Source of the DNA: Phycisphaerae bacterium RAS2
Lineage (GTDB): Bacteria; Planctomycetota; Phycisphaerae; UBA1845; UTPLA1
Length of the DNA stretch: 64,000 nucleotides
Assembly (NCBI GenBank): GCA_007753915.1
Contig: CP036352.1
Coordinates: 2,356,001 to 2,420,000 of the forward strand
Direction of reading: 5' to 3'
Shown: positions 25,321 through 36,916 of the stretch, piece by piece
How the letters are laid out: every line of letters starts with the position of its first letter
Position numbering within the stretch: the stretch's first letter is position 1
Notes under the pieces: generated by a model
What the model was told of the DNA's origin: nothing
Seen by the model: only the letters and a program-made list of their open reading frames with translations
Database searches by the model: none
Translations under genes and position numbers: made by a program

Positions 25321-25670
25321 TGCCGTGCCCTGTCATGCGGCACCAAGCCTCGCCGCATTCAGCCGCAGGATCCGTCCAGTCGCTGCATCATACTCGCCTT
25401 GCCGGAAAAGCTCCAGAATCCAGGCGCGGGATCACCATTCGGCAATCCCCGACGCCGCGAAGCGAATCGAGCGCCTGTGAAATCCGATCCACCACGGGCC
25501 AACCAGTTTCTTCCGCCCGCGAAACGCGTTCGGGCCTTTTCTTGATACTGGTTGCCTATTGTTCGCACTGCGCGCGGCTGCAGGTGGGATTGAACTTGGC
25601 AAGATCGGGAATCCGCTCCCAAGCGGTCGCCCCTGACCTTGCTTCGCGATGTCATGAATCCCGACTCGGA
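25321..25670. other. Intergenic region upstream of parA
   Basis: I see no convincing gene. On the minus strand a TATGAT hexamer lies near 25389-25394 but its -35 partner is weak. No repeat or hairpin stands out. Confidence 0.35.
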
Positions 25671-26570
25671 TCACGCGACCGGCTCGCCCTCCGTCTCGGT
25701 CAACTCACGAAAGCAGTTGCTCAATCGCGTAGTCATCTCGCCAGCGCGGCCGCCGCCGATGACCCGTCCGTCCACTTTGACGACGGGCGCCAGCTCGCCC
25801 ATCGTGCCGGTGCAGAAACACTCGTCAGCGCGGTACAGCTCGGTCAGCGACAGGTCGGCTTCGGCATGAGGAATCCCGCTTCGGCGGCACATGCCCAGCA
25901 CCACGGCGCGCGTGATGCCTTCCGGACACGCCACAAGCCGGCTCGTGCGTACGACGCCGCGTTCCACGATGAAAACATGTGTCGCATTCGTCTCCGCGAT
26001 GAAACCCCGCGTGTCGAGCATGAGCGCGTCATCCGCTCCGGCGGCGTTGGCTTCGATCTTTGCCAGGATCGATTGAATCAAATTGCAATGGTGGATCTTC
26101 GGATCAAGGCAATCCACCGGGAACCGGCGAATGCTGCTCGTCATGAGCGTGATGCCCGACTTGTCATAGACCGGCGGCTTATGCTCCGCCAGCACGATCA
26201 GCGTTGGTCCCGAGGTGTTCAGGCGCGGGTCCATCCCGCTCGTGTACTTCACGCCGCGCGACAACGTCAGGCGAATGTGGACGCCGTCGGTCATTCGGTT
26301 GGCCGCCAGCGTACGACGAATCTCGTCGATGATCCGAGCTGTCGAGGGAATCTCGGCGAACGCCAGCGCCTTGGCCGAGCTGATGAGCCGCTCCAGATGC
26401 TCGGTAAGCATGAAAATGCGACCATGATAGAGGCGCAGTCCCTCCCAGACCGCGTCGCCGCCCTGCACCGCGGAGTCGAACGGGCTGACTCCCGCCTCGT
26501 TTCGATGAACGAGTCGGCCGTTGATGTTCACCACAAGATCGTCGTTGCGTGGATCGCGCGGTTGCAGCAT
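25671..26570 (-). CDS. Class IV PLP-dependent aminotransferase (BCAT/DAAT-like)
   Basis: The 299-residue enzyme is a fold-type IV aminotransferase: VVNINGRLVHRNEAGVSPFD, DAVWEGLRLYHGRIFMLTEH and HIRLTLSRGV. The PLP lysine is most likely in LDPKIHHCNLIQSILAKIEA. It also has DALMLDTRGFIAETNATHVF and the phosphate-binding end FCTGTMGELAPV. The family covers branched-chain, D-amino-acid and aminodeoxychorismate enzymes, and the substrate cannot be read. It lies 32 bp downstream of a sulfotransferase gene on the same strand and is almost certainly co-transcribed. Confidence 0.9.
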   Translation of the reverse strand: MLQPRDPRNDDLVVNINGRLVHRNEAGVSPFDSAVQGGDAVWEGLRLYHGRIFMLTEHLERLISSAKALAFAEIPSTARIIDEIRRTLAANRMTDGVHIRLTLSRGVKYTSGMDPRLNTSGPTLIVLAEHKPPVYDKSGITLMTSSIRRFPVDCLDPKIHHCNLIQSILAKIEANAAGADDALMLDTRGFIAETNATHVFIVERGVVRTSRLVACPEGITRAVVLGMCRRSGIPHAEADLSLTELYRADECFCTGTMGELAPVVKVDGRVIGGGRAGEMTTRLSNCFRELTETEGEPVA

Positions 26571-26602
26571 GAATCGCTTTCTCTCGTTTGGCGTTGAGCG
26601 GC

Positions 26603-27352
26603 TTAGGTCCGCAGCCGCCGCTCATGAAGTACTTCATACAGCTTCAGGCACTCGCCCATCAACGGCGCAAGCCTGTCCGGCACCGGCTCGGCCTTGGGTT
26701 TGTACGGTTCAAACCCGGTCGACTGCTCCACCGCCGCGTACCAGTGCTTTGCCCAGATTCCATCGGTCTCGCGCCGCCCCGGCGGCCAATGCAGCATTGC
26801 ATCGTCAAACGGCACGCCCAGCGCCTCGCACAGAACGCCCAGCATGCGACGAGGATTCTCAAGCACGTCGCGCGAGTCCACAATCGGCGGCGCGTGCCCC
26901 GTCAGGTCCTCGACCAATTGAACGACTTCAAGCTGCTGGGGAAGGCCCGTGTCCGTCAGCTTCGGTTCGGGAATGACCCTCGACAACGAGGTGAGCATCT
27001 CGGCCGGATGGCGAATCAGCATTGCATGCGTCAGCGATCGCAACCACTCGCGGTCGATCTCGGGCAACAGGTGGTGGGCCATGTGCTTTTGGTAATAGAT
27101 GCGTTTTCCGTCTGGAATCGGCCCGAGCAGCCGGGCGACGACCTTGCGCCAGTCGGATTCATGAAACGCAATGACTTCATCCCGGCCGGGATGCTCGACG
27201 CCGGTCACGCGAAGATAATGCGCATAGAGGGGTTCATCACAGACGATGGCATCGGGCCGATTTTCCCAGGCGCGCATCATGGCCGTGGAGATGTTCCTCG
27301 GCCCGGACCACATGGCAATTCGAATGATGGGCTGCATGGGCTGTCGACTCAT
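26603..27352 (-). CDS. Sulfotransferase-family (P-loop) protein
   Basis: The 249-residue protein has the PAPS-binding 5' loop AMWSGPRNISTAMMRAWENR, DEPLYAHYL, QKHMAHHLLP and the 3' phosphate-binding LIRHPAEMLTSLSR, all typical of cytosolic sulfotransferase-like proteins. It may transfer sulfate to a small molecule or, like some relatives, act on another phospho-group. AGAGG precedes the ATG. It is first in a two-gene unit with the class IV aminotransferase. In plants a P-loop domain of this kind is fused to a BCAT-like domain in the same order, which hints at a functional pair. Confidence 0.85.
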   Translation of the reverse strand: MSRQPMQPIIRIAMWSGPRNISTAMMRAWENRPDAIVCDEPLYAHYLRVTGVEHPGRDEVIAFHESDWRKVVARLLGPIPDGKRIYYQKHMAHHLLPEIDREWLRSLTHAMLIRHPAEMLTSLSRVIPEPKLTDTGLPQQLEVVQLVEDLTGHAPPIVDSRDVLENPRRMLGVLCEALGVPFDDAMLHWPPGRRETDGIWAKHWYAAVEQSTGFEPYKPKAEPVPDRLAPLMGECLKLYEVLHERRLRT

Positions 27353-28113
27353 TGTTCACGCCTCTCATCAAGTGGAGCCGTCTGTGATCACCTTCGAATC
27401 GCTGCAGAGGGATTAATCGCATTCACGACCGGCCTTCAGATGCCCGTGCCTTGTTGATTGCAATGCACGCGCCCTCGGCTCAATTGCATTGGCGACAACT
27501 TGCCAAGAAGTGTGCAGCCACTAATGGTCTCCACTTGATCACATACACAATCTGTATGACCGAACTAGACATGCTGCCGTCTATGCATAGTAGGTGCGCC
27601 TTCCATCACCCGTTCGAGCAGGAACAAATAATAATCGCTGCATGCGAATGCATCGAAGCCCATCGTGTCGGCAATCTGATTCGCCTAAGGCGTGGTTGGA
27701 ACCGTTGGAAGAATCTCTCGCAAATGGTCAATCCCGTTGGCGCTTGCATGCAGCTCACCGTGCGGTAAGGCAGGCGTTGCGAAACAGATAGCGGTTTGGT
27801 CCGAACCGAGCGCGCGGGCAAGTCCAATTTCCGCCGTGGCGGGCGGGCTCCAAAAAGGTGGCTCCCCCAGACCTTTACCCTCGCAGTCCCGGCTCGTGCC
27901 GTGCCGTAATACAAACGCCATCAAATCGGCGCGGTCAGTACAGGTAAAGTTTGGAGCGGCACCCGCCGCGACGTGTGCGATCGGTATGCGAACTTTACGA
28001 GTGCCGCGCGGCCCTCATCAGTTGCAAAGAATACAACAAACTGGCTATGCTACGCTGGGTTGGGCCGTCCCAAAGCTACCCAGATCGGCGTTCGTAATTT
28101 GGAGAAACATCGC
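27353..28113. other. Long intergenic region before htrA
   Basis: No gene with recognisable domain or ribosome site is seen in 760 bases; codon-like frames here lack similarity to anything I know. The right end holds the htrA promoter (28022-28051). The stretch near 27835-27850 contains a GC-rich GGCGGGCGGG run. It may include a decayed gene. Confidence 0.4.
28022..28051 (+). promoter_or_regulatory. Predicted promoter of the htrA gene
   Basis: TTGCAA (28022-28027), 18 bp, TATGCT (28046-28051). A start near 28058 would give a leader of about 56 bases, with GGAGAA before the ATG at 28114. Confidence 0.5.
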
Positions 28114-29481
28114 ATGCGCGCCTTGCAGACCTTGCTACTGATCGGACTATCTTCACTCGTTGCAACGACCCGCGCCCATGCGGAGAATCGGCCCAGTGCG
28201 ACACAAAGCGACTTTCGCCAAATCGTACAAAGCGCCAAAGACAAGGTCTTTCCAGCGGTTGTCTTCATTAAGTGCATCCGCGAAAGCATGGAACGCGGGA
28301 AGAAAATCTCCCAGGAAGTTTCCGGCAGCGGCGTCATTATCAGCGCCGAGGGCGATGTCCTCACCAACTGGCATGTCATCGACAAGGCCGTGGAGGTTCG
28401 CTGCCTGCTGTTCGACGGCCGCGCCATGAATGCCACCATTCTTGGGAGCGACAAGGACACGGATCTCGGATTGCTCAAACTGACGCCGGAGGAGGACGCA
28501 AAGCTGCCCTTCGCGTCGTTGGGAGACTCGGAGGTGCTGCGCGAAGGTGATTTTGTCATGGCAATGGGCGCGCCATGGGGGCTGAATCGATCGGTCTCCA
28601 TCGGCATCATCGCTTGTTCGCGACGCTTCATTCCCAGCCACAGCGAGTACAGCCATTGGCTTCAAACCGATGCGTCGATCAGTCCGGGCAATTCGGGCGG
28701 ACCGCTTGTCAACACCGATGGGCAAGTCATCGGTATTAACGCCCTCGCGAACATGAGCGGCGGCGATATGGGCTTCGCGATTCCGTCCGTGACCATTGCC
28801 CAACTGGTCCCCCAGCTTCGTAGCAGTGGTTGTGTGAACTGGAGTTGGACCGGGCTCCAGCTTCAGCCGCTGAGAGATTTCAATCGCAATATCTATTTCG
28901 ACGCGTCCGACGGAGTCATCGTCGCAGAGACGGACCCTGAGAGCCCTGCCCGGCGCGCCGGCATCGAAGGACGCGACCGAATCATCCGAGTCAACGGCGA
29001 GCCGATAACGGCTGCTACTGAAGAGGATCTGCCGGAAGTGCGCCGCCGTCTTGGTATGCTGCCCAAGGGTGAAGTGGCGCGCTTTGATATCGCCCGAGGA
29101 GGAGAATCGATCACGCTGGAAGTCACGCCGCGCGTCAAGGGAAAAGTCGAGGGAGAGGAATTGGACTGCCCGCGATGGGATCTCACGGTCAAAGCGATTA
29201 ATCAGTTTGACAATCCCGAGTTGTTTTTTTATCGCAAAGTGGGCGTGTTTGTCTTTGGAGTGAAGTATCCCGGCAACGCCAGCAACGCGGGCCTGAACGA
29301 GCAGGACATTCTCCTGAAAGTGGGCGAGACAAAAGTAGAAACGCTGGATGACGTTCGCGCGGCTCACAAAGCGTCGCTTGAAATTGAGAAGGGCTCCATG
29401 CGCACGGTGATCACAGTCCTGCGGCAGGGCCTGCTCCGACAAGTTGTGCTTGATTACTCGCGCGACTTTGAGAAGGAATGA
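28114..29481 (+). CDS. HtrA/DegP-type periplasmic serine protease
   Basis: The 455-residue protein has a signal peptide (MRALQTLLLIGLSSLVATTR, cleaved near AHA-EN), a trypsin-like protease domain with the full triad H87 (NWHVID), D117 (DTDLGLL) and S194 (SPGNSGGPL), and two PDZ domains (about 255-335 and 350-440). HtrA proteins degrade misfolded envelope proteins. ATG 28114 was chosen because it opens the signal peptide and has GGAGAA upstream. The next gene encodes a similar protein without a visible triad, suggesting a protease and pseudoprotease pair. Confidence 0.95.
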   Translation: MRALQTLLLIGLSSLVATTRAHAENRPSATQSDFRQIVQSAKDKVFPAVVFIKCIRESMERGKKISQEVSGSGVIISAEGDVLTNWHVIDKAVEVRCLLFDGRAMNATILGSDKDTDLGLLKLTPEEDAKLPFASLGDSEVLREGDFVMAMGAPWGLNRSVSIGIIACSRRFIPSHSEYSHWLQTDASISPGNSGGPLVNTDGQVIGINALANMSGGDMGFAIPSVTIAQLVPQLRSSGCVNWSWTGLQLQPLRDFNRNIYFDASDGVIVAETDPESPARRAGIEGRDRIIRVNGEPITAATEEDLPEVRRRLGMLPKGEVARFDIARGGESITLEVTPRVKGKVEGEELDCPRWDLTVKAINQFDNPELFFYRKVGVFVFGVKYPGNASNAGLNEQDILLKVGETKVETLDDVRAAHKASLEIEKGSMRTVITVLRQGLLRQVVLDYSRDFEKE

Positions 29482-29586
29482 GGCGAGTACAAAGTGAGCG
29501 GACGGTCGCGGCGCGAATGCGGCGAGACCTCGTCCTTCCCATGAAACAGTGCACTACTCATCGGTAACCATTGAAAGGACTGGCTG

Positions 29587-31944
29587 ATGATTTCGGAATT
29601 GAAACTTGCATTCTCCGTCGCGCTCATGGCGTTTCCCTTGTCCGATCCAACGTCTGCGACGGGCGCCGACGAGGAAGTCGAACTCGCCCGATCCGTCCAG
29701 AATGGTCTTGTTCGCGTCGAATACACCATTCAATACGACAAGGGGGACGCACCGCGCGGCACCGGATGGGACTCACGATGCCCAAACTGCGGACGATACC
29801 ACGGTGCCGACAGCGCATCAAAATTGGTTGAAGAAGAGCGACCGTTTGAACTGGGGGGCTATCTCGTCACGGATCGCGAAGTGATGGTGCGCGACTTCCC
29901 GCTGCACCCTCGATTCATCAAATCGATTGATGTGAGCCTTGGAGACGAACGAGTCTCCGCGAAAGTAGATCGTCTCGCGATGCAACAGTGCGCACAGATT
30001 CTCCGATTGGAAAGGCCCCTCTCCGGCGCAAGCCCGCTGGTCATGGACCCGGCCGCTCAAAAGCCCTATCGCATCGTCACCCACGAGCGGTCCAATGGGG
30101 TATGGACCACGTCGGTGCGCAGCCTCCCTACCAGCATCAGTACGACCTCCGACGGCCTTGCATTTGTGCCTGTTACAACGCCCGGGCTTATCGTTGGCGG
30201 CGGCGGCCGGCCTGTGTCGATGTGGATGAGCGAAGAATTTCCGCCGGATGACTCCTGGAAGGAGTCCTACGAAACGTGGGAATGGCTGTCGATGGAGCAA
30301 TTGTCGAAGCACCTCGCGACCCTGGAATCGCGCGCGGCTTCCGGGCTGGTTGGCGTCACCATGAAGTTCCGCAGTCCGCGAAAGGGAGACCGCGGCGGGA
30401 GCAGCCGGTTCAGTTGGAGCGACGATGGCGACAACGAAGACAGCCAGGAAAAGCACGTCATGGGATTGATCTACGCACCTGATCGCGTCCTCGTTCTCGC
30501 GAACTTGACGCCAAAGGTCACATCACGGCTGGAAGAAGTCGCGATTCAATCTGCCGAAGGGAAATCGCGTCCCGCCAAGTTCGTCGGCAGCCTCCAGGAC
30601 TACGGAGCGTTTGTGGTCGAATTGGCCGCTCCCCTTCCGGAAGCGCCGATTCCATTTTTCAAGGGTGACCTGCGCAAATATCGCCGAGCAGTCCAACTGT
30701 GTGCCGATGTCTATATGCAAGGCAAGAACCGGATCGCCTACTTTACGCATCAGCATTTTTCCGGGTTTGAAACACGGTGGAAAGGCCGTACCTTTCCCGA
30801 ATTGTCCGGATCGCAGGATCGCGAGTTCCTCTTTGCTACATCGGGCGAGCTGACCGCGTGCTACATCGTTCGACGGCCGAAAGTGTCGATTGAAAAGGAT
30901 CGATGGGACAGCGACGAACGCGCCCTGACGCCTGCACTGTACCTTTACGAAGCCTTGAGTTCGATCCCTCAATCGACGGACCCGAGTAACGTCCCGCTCA
31001 GCGCGGAAGAAGAAAATCGCCTCGCCTGGCTTGGCGTTGAGTTTCAGGCGATGACACGCGAATTGGCGAGAATCAATGGCGTATCGGATCAAACGCGCGA
31101 TGGAAGCATTGGCGCGCTCATATCGTACGTGTATCCGGATTCTCCGGCGACCAAGATCGGAATCGATGTCGGGGACATTCTGCTACGGCTTCACGTACAA
31201 GGTCAGCCTAAACCGGTCGATGTCAAACTGGAAGACGCCGATGATTACCTTGGCGGTCACTTCCCATGGGACGAGCTTGACCAGGTTCCGGCGGAATACC
31301 TGGACGATCTGCCCAAACCGTGGTCGCCGGCCGAAAACTCCTTCATTCGCGCTATGACCGATCTCGGAATCGGCAAAGAAATCGAGGCGGAACTGATCCA
31401 GAGCGGGAAAGCAGTTCGCAAGAAGCTCACCATCGCGCTCGGCCCGGCACATTACGATTCGGCTGCACAATTCAAGTCCGAGCCGTTTGGCTTGACGGTG
31501 CGCGACTTGACCTACGAGGTGCGGCGGTATTTTCAGAAACAGCCTACCGACCCGGGCGTCATTGTTTCCAAGGTCGAATCAGGCGGCAAAGCTGCGGTCG
31601 CAAAAATCATACCCTACGAGGTTATTACGCATGTCAATAATCAGCCGGTGAACGACGTTAAAGCGTTTGAGAAACTGATTGCCAACCAGGACGAACTGCG
31701 CCTGTCCGTTAATCGCATGCACAAGGGTCGCATCGTCAAAATCAAGCCCGGCAAGAAGAAGCCAAACTCGCCGGCGCGGGTGGATGCCGCGAAAGCGGAC
31801 GAACCGACAAGGAGTGACGAATCGGCAGCATCTGGCGATTCGCCTAAGGCGGCCTCCAAGTCGGAAATTGACGCGACCAAGGCAGTCTCGCCGCAGGACG
31901 CCAAACAAGAACCGTCGAACACCGATGAACCCGATGGCGGGTGA
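29587..31944 (+). CDS. Large secreted PDZ protein, probable HtrA-like pseudoprotease
   Basis: The 785-residue protein has a signal peptide, a CPNCG cluster (about residues 65-69) and an N-terminal half with trypsin-like layout (GGYLVTDREVMV where active enzymes have the catalytic His segment; QILRLERPLSGASPL where they have the Asp strand), but no HV, DLALL or GNSGGP triad residues. Two PDZ domains follow (about 485-580 and 630-700: GALISYVYPDSPATKIGIDV, GVIVSKVESGGKAAVAKIIP), then a charged, disordered tail. AAAGGAC precedes the ATG. It lies 105 bp after htrA and is probably a scaffold or regulator of it. Confidence 0.75.
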   Translation: MISELKLAFSVALMAFPLSDPTSATGADEEVELARSVQNGLVRVEYTIQYDKGDAPRGTGWDSRCPNCGRYHGADSASKLVEEERPFELGGYLVTDREVMVRDFPLHPRFIKSIDVSLGDERVSAKVDRLAMQQCAQILRLERPLSGASPLVMDPAAQKPYRIVTHERSNGVWTTSVRSLPTSISTTSDGLAFVPVTTPGLIVGGGGRPVSMWMSEEFPPDDSWKESYETWEWLSMEQLSKHLATLESRAASGLVGVTMKFRSPRKGDRGGSSRFSWSDDGDNEDSQEKHVMGLIYAPDRVLVLANLTPKVTSRLEEVAIQSAEGKSRPAKFVGSLQDYGAFVVELAAPLPEAPIPFFKGDLRKYRRAVQLCADVYMQGKNRIAYFTHQHFSGFETRWKGRTFPELSGSQDREFLFATSGELTACYIVRRPKVSIEKDRWDSDERALTPALYLYEALSSIPQSTDPSNVPLSAEEENRLAWLGVEFQAMTRELARINGVSDQTRDGSIGALISYVYPDSPATKIGIDVGDILLRLHVQGQPKPVDVKLEDADDYLGGHFPWDELDQVPAEYLDDLPKPWSPAENSFIRAMTDLGIGKEIEAELIQSGKAVRKKLTIALGPAHYDSAAQFKSEPFGLTVRDLTYEVRRYFQKQPTDPGVIVSKVESGGKAAVAKIIPYEVITHVNNQPVNDVKAFEKLIANQDELRLSVNRMHKGRIVKIKPGKKKPNSPARVDAAKADEPTRSDESAASGDSPKAASKSEIDATKAVSPQDAKQEPSNTDEPDGG

Positions 31945-31970
31945 TGATCGGTACGCCACCAAGGAATGCT

Positions 31971-32966
31971 TTAAGAGCCTCGCGCAACCATGAACGGCAT
32001 TCGAACACGCGCGTCGTCGTCCGACTTCAGCCGATCGACAACGGACCGTTCCGCTAACTCCGCGTTCTGACAGATCAACTCTGCAACATACAGCCGCACC
32101 CACCAGCGCGGATGGCGCGAGAGATCATCCAGCGCGCGCACCGCCGAGGCCTCCACCGCGTCGCGGGCGACAAACCCAAAGCGTCGCTTCCAGAATAGCT
32201 CGGCCACGACATGCTCCGACCAGAGAATCGGCTTAATCTCCGCGGGGTCGCGCAACTGACAGGCTCGGGTCATCGTCTGAAGCGCCAGCCCCGGATCCGA
32301 TTCGTACATCAAGAGAGCAAGCGATGTCCGCGGTTCGCGACCGACGCGGGTCTCCTCTTCGATGACGGCTCGATAAGCCGAAAAGTCCGACGCGCGACTC
32401 GCGGAGCGATCTTCGTAACCAATGAGCAGCTCGCGCGCCATTGAACGAATTGTATCCTCGCGATTGTCCAGTTGCGGCGCGAGCGACGAGACCAAGGCGT
32501 CCTTCGATGCCGCCAGCCGCGAAAGCGACACCCCAACGAACGCTTTGATTCGCGCGCGCTCGTCCTCATCGATGCGACGGACCGCAGCCTGATCGGGCTG
32601 GGCCGGCTTCCCGCCCGGCGCAGCGCCCACAGCGACGTTGCCCACCGCCTCCATGCGCCGCGCGGCAAACAGCAGCACTTGCGGAACGAATGCCGCAGGG
32701 TCGTTGCCGGTTTTCGCAATAGCCGTATCCAGCTTCATCGCTACGGAGTCTCGGTCCTTCGCTTCGAGTGCATCTTGTAGCGCGTCTTGCACGGCCTCAA
32801 TCGGATCGACGACAACCACGGGGCCGGTCCGCGGCGGCGGTGTCGGTTTTTCGGCGCCAAGTACCGGCAGTGCCGCAGCGAGCAGCGACAAGGTACTCAT
32901 TGCCACGCATGTGAACAGCGAGCCTTCTCTAGGTCGCAATCGACTCGCATGCTTGTATCGCATCAT
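31971..32966 (-). CDS. Secreted protein with HEAT-like helical repeats
   Basis: The 331-residue protein has a signal peptide (LFTCVAMSTLSLLAAALPVL, cleavage near LGA) and then alpha-helical segments that resemble HEAT repeats (DLSRHPRWWVRLYVAELICQ is the clearest). No catalytic motif is seen. I placed the start at ATG 32966 because TAGGAGG lies 8 bases upstream. It is 10 bp downstream of the dockerin-like gene on the same strand. A protein-binding role in the periplasm is inferred. Confidence 0.7.
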   Translation of the reverse strand: MMRYKHASRLRPREGSLFTCVAMSTLSLLAAALPVLGAEKPTPPPRTGPVVVVDPIEAVQDALQDALEAKDRDSVAMKLDTAIAKTGNDPAAFVPQVLLFAARRMEAVGNVAVGAAPGGKPAQPDQAAVRRIDEDERARIKAFVGVSLSRLAASKDALVSSLAPQLDNREDTIRSMARELLIGYEDRSASRASDFSAYRAVIEEETRVGREPRTSLALLMYESDPGLALQTMTRACQLRDPAEIKPILWSEHVVAELFWKRRFGFVARDAVEASAVRALDDLSRHPRWWVRLYVAELICQNAELAERSVVDRLKSDDDARVRMPFMVARGS

Positions 32967-32976
32967 GCCCCGCCTC

Positions 32977-34437
32977 CTACCGCGACAGCCGGCTTTCAAA
33001 GTTGTCCTGAATGTAGGTACGAACCTGCACGTAATCGTCAACGAGATAGTGCGTCGAACCCGCGCCCCAAGGCGTTGACTCGACGTTCAAGCCGGTCGGC
33101 GGCGGATTTGAATTCGGTACCGGCCCCCCGTCGAGAAAGATGTCCACGAATGAGCCGACTTGATAATGATTCGCGTGATACTGCGTGCTCGGGGGGCGTC
33201 GCAATTCCTGATCCAGATCGAAATCCGAGTCATTCTCGACCGCATCGACATAGGACGAGACGACAATTTCGAAGACGCCGATGCCCGGCCGGTCGATATC
33301 GAGCCGCTCCGCAAGGTCATACGTCGAGCCGCCGCCGTGGCTGTAGCCGAAGATGGCGATCTCGCTGACCTGTCGCGCCGCCACGGCCGTGACGGCCTCG
33401 TTCAGGACACTCCCGGACCCATTCGGTGACACGTTGTCTTCATCATAAAGATGCACATCGTAGCCGCGCCCGTACAGCGCCGTCGCGACGACAAATGTGC
33501 CGTGATTGGCATCCACGGGTACCGACGGAACCTGCCCCTCGCCGCCCAGCGCGAGGACAACGCCGTGAAATGTATGGAATCGAATCGCGTCAAGTGTATA
33601 CGCGCCGGACTCCGGCAACAATTCGATTTCGCCTTCACCGTGCGCGGCGTCAGCCCACTCCACCCAGACCGTCATCGCCGGCCCGATCATCGCGAGCGGG
33701 AGCGTCACATCACCGATAAATGCAACATCACTTCCAGACTGCTTATCTCGTGTCAGCCAGACGCGAAGCGCGGCGTGGGTGCGCTGCAACACAATCGGTA
33801 TCTCCGGCTGGGCGACCTCGATCGTGACTTCGATCAGGTCATCTTCGCCCTGCGGGTCGCTGTCGCCTGGAGCGTTGATGCGAATCCCCGGCCCCAGCGT
33901 TGCACTCGTCTCCTCCGCGTCGGCCACAGCCGTCCGCGCAAACGGGAAATACGCCGCACCGTGTTGCGGGCGAAATGCCGTGAGATTCCCCCACGCACAC
34001 GGATTCGATTCGCACGTCGTGTTCGGCCCGAGCCAGAGTCCGGCACAACCCGCCGCGGTTGTTTCCGTGCAGGCGTTCACCGCCGTGCAACACGCCCCAA
34101 CGACCGGCGGCGCCAGAAGGCAATTCACGAACATCTGTACGTCGCGCCCGTCGCGCAGGTCATTGCCGTCCAGATCGCCCGCACAGGGCGCGCACCCAAA
34201 ATCGCCGCTCAAGAGTAATCCGATGAAATGATCGATGTCCGCGATGTCGTGCTGGGTGTCGCAATTGGCATCGCAGGCGTCGCATGGGCCGGTCGCCGCA
34301 AGGCCGAACCCATCACGCCATCCATCAACGCCCAACGCCGGACGCGCGATCGCGAACACAAGCAACAAGCCGGCGAGGACAAATGACCGCGAAGAACGAA
34401 TGGCGAGGTCACGCGGATCGGGTGCATGGCAAATCAT
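32977..34437 (-). CDS. Secreted protein with dockerin-like domain and alpha/beta-hydrolase-like region
   Basis: The 486-residue product has a signal peptide (SFVLAGLLLVFAIARPALG), a dockerin-type pair of Ca-binding loops (DANCDTQHDIADIDHFIG and GDLDGNDLRDGRDVQMF, about residues 60-110), a Cys-rich GACCTAVNACTETTAAGC segment common in planctomycete secreted proteins, and a C-terminal part with AIFGYSHGGGSTYDLAERL, an alpha/beta-hydrolase nucleophile elbow (GYSHG) that suggests an esterase or lipase-like function. The start could be 34437, 34458 or 34503; I chose 34437 because it gives a normal signal peptide. Confidence 0.75.
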   Translation of the reverse strand: MICHAPDPRDLAIRSSRSFVLAGLLLVFAIARPALGVDGWRDGFGLAATGPCDACDANCDTQHDIADIDHFIGLLLSGDFGCAPCAGDLDGNDLRDGRDVQMFVNCLLAPPVVGACCTAVNACTETTAAGCAGLWLGPNTTCESNPCAWGNLTAFRPQHGAAYFPFARTAVADAEETSATLGPGIRINAPGDSDPQGEDDLIEVTIEVAQPEIPIVLQRTHAALRVWLTRDKQSGSDVAFIGDVTLPLAMIGPAMTVWVEWADAAHGEGEIELLPESGAYTLDAIRFHTFHGVVLALGGEGQVPSVPVDANHGTFVVATALYGRGYDVHLYDEDNVSPNGSGSVLNEAVTAVAARQVSEIAIFGYSHGGGSTYDLAERLDIDRPGIGVFEIVVSSYVDAVENDSDFDLDQELRRPPSTQYHANHYQVGSFVDIFLDGGPVPNSNPPPTGLNVESTPWGAGSTHYLVDDYVQVRTYIQDNFESRLSR

Positions 34438-34528
34438 GGGAACGATTATACCACGCATCGACGACGCCGCCCGGCGAAGGATCCACCGGGCGGTGTCGCG
34501 CATCCAACATGGCGAACTCCCACCGAGC

Positions 34529-36795
<2,267 letters not shown>

Positions 36796-36916
36796 GTGGG
36801 AGTTTAGCTCCGAAAGTTGGACATGCACAGCCGAGTCGGCGCGTTAAGGTTTTCCCCGCCCCCGGAGTACCATTGCAACGCGTTAAGGCCTCGAGGGATC
36901 GGACCGTGTGCGACGA

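Noticed and set aside
25359-25655. A 98-codon minus-strand frame upstream of parA
   Set aside because: Low-complexity Arg/Ser/Gly product without domain or ribosome site.
27451-27768. A 105-codon plus-strand frame in the long gap before htrA
   Set aside because: No ribosome site, no family similarity, unusual composition. It may be chance or a remnant.
34445-34450. Perfect TATAAT on the minus strand just before the dockerin gene start
   Set aside because: No -35 partner at usual spacing, and it would leave almost no leader. Not called as a promoter.
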